Source of the DNA: SIO4C1 sp039180385
Lineage (GTDB): Bacteria; Cyanobacteriota; Cyanobacteriia; Phormidesmidales; Phormidesmidaceae
Reading direction: 5' to 3'
Assembly: GCA_039180385.1 (NCBI GenBank)
Contig: JBCDDJ010000444.1
Location: 1 to 5,552 of the forward strand
Length of the DNA: 5,552 nucleotides
The notes beneath the pieces are model-generated. The model did no database searches and was not told the DNA's origin. It saw nothing but the letters and a program-made list of their open reading frames with translations. Of the stretch, positions 5,472-5,552 are shown one piece after another; position 1 is the stretch's first letter, and every line of letters begins with the position of its first letter. The translations under genes were made by a program, and so were the position numbers.

Positions 5472-5552
5472 ATGAAAGAACCTGACGGCAGACATCTATC
5501 GATAGAAACTCAGAACTACCTGCGTCAGCGGGCAATACAGCTTCGCGAACAG
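5472..5552 (+). CDS. Probable IS630-family transposase, N-terminal fragment (runs off the right edge)
   Basis: The 27 codons visible begin MKEPDGRHLSIETQNYL and continue RQRAIQLREQ at the edge. The phrase NYLRQRAIQLREQ matches the first helix of the N-terminal helix-turn-helix common in cyanobacterial IS630-type transposases, where a G-(K/H)-x-(V/I) segment and the rest of the HTH would follow; the DDE catalytic domain lies outside the window. No Shine-Dalgarno sequence is close to the ATG, and a TACAAT at 5440-5445 could serve as a -10 box. The terminal inverted repeat should lie in about 5385-5470, but its partner is outside the window. The assignment rests on a short recalled similarity; another HTH protein is possible. 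Confidence 0.5.
   Translation, partial: MKEPDGRHLSIETQNYLRQRAIQLREQ

Noticed and set aside
5496..5505. Palindrome CTATCGATAG
   Set aside because: Ten bases inside the transposase coding start; most likely incidental and too short to be a terminal repeat.
5308..5535. Minus-strand 75-codon frame crossing the insertion-sequence start
   Set aside because: It overlaps the hypothetical gene in another frame and runs antisense to the transposase start; it has no ribosome-binding site or domain.

Overview
This is a cyanobacterial chromosome fragment, probably from a filamentous Leptolyngbya- or Nodosilinea-like lineage; the genus is only an inference. Three observations support the phylum. There are three exact copies of the HIP1 octamer GCGATCGC (about 0.1 expected by chance). 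There is a CP12 protein, the Calvin-cycle regulator of oxygenic phototrophs. There is also a SomA/SomB-type outer-membrane porin with an N-terminal S-layer homology (SLH) domain, an architecture typical of cyanobacteria.

Layout. Positions 1-1675 (minus strand) hold most of a family 5 ABC transporter substrate-binding lipoprotein; its C-terminus lies beyond the left edge. Positions 1794-2069 (minus) encode a 91-residue CP12-family protein that keeps the C-terminal cysteine pair and lacks the N-terminal one. It has a convincing sigma-70-type promoter with two 20-bp tandem repeats just upstream of the -35 box. A 445-bp divergent intergenic region follows, then a 58-codon plus-strand gene (2515-2691) for an exported protein with one textbook EF-hand loop. 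Positions 2692-3105 hold no intact gene. They contain what looks like the N-terminal remnant of a GNAT acetyltransferase (about 2735-2850), a 17-bp tandem repeat that seems to have grown out of that remnant, and the porin leader. The SLH/OprB-type porin occupies 3106-5031 (plus). A short, acidic, conserved-looking hypothetical gene (5109-5357, minus) converges on it and has no good start codon. At the right edge (5472-5552, plus) the first 27 codons of a probable IS630-family transposase begin.

The genes do not form one pathway. Import of peptides or other solutes (binding protein), carbon-fixation control (CP12), outer-membrane permeation (porin) and a periplasmic calcium-binding microprotein appear to be independent units. 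The CP12 and binding-protein genes share a strand with a 118-bp gap and could be co-transcribed, but the latter has its own strong ribosome-binding site. The pseudogene remnant, the minisatellite and the transposase mark the 2.7-3.1 kb and 5.4-5.55 kb zones as the unstable parts. I see no clearly new multi-gene system. The items most worth a second look are the CP12 variant with its repeat-bearing promoter, the EF-hand microprotein, and the start-less gene beside the insertion sequence.
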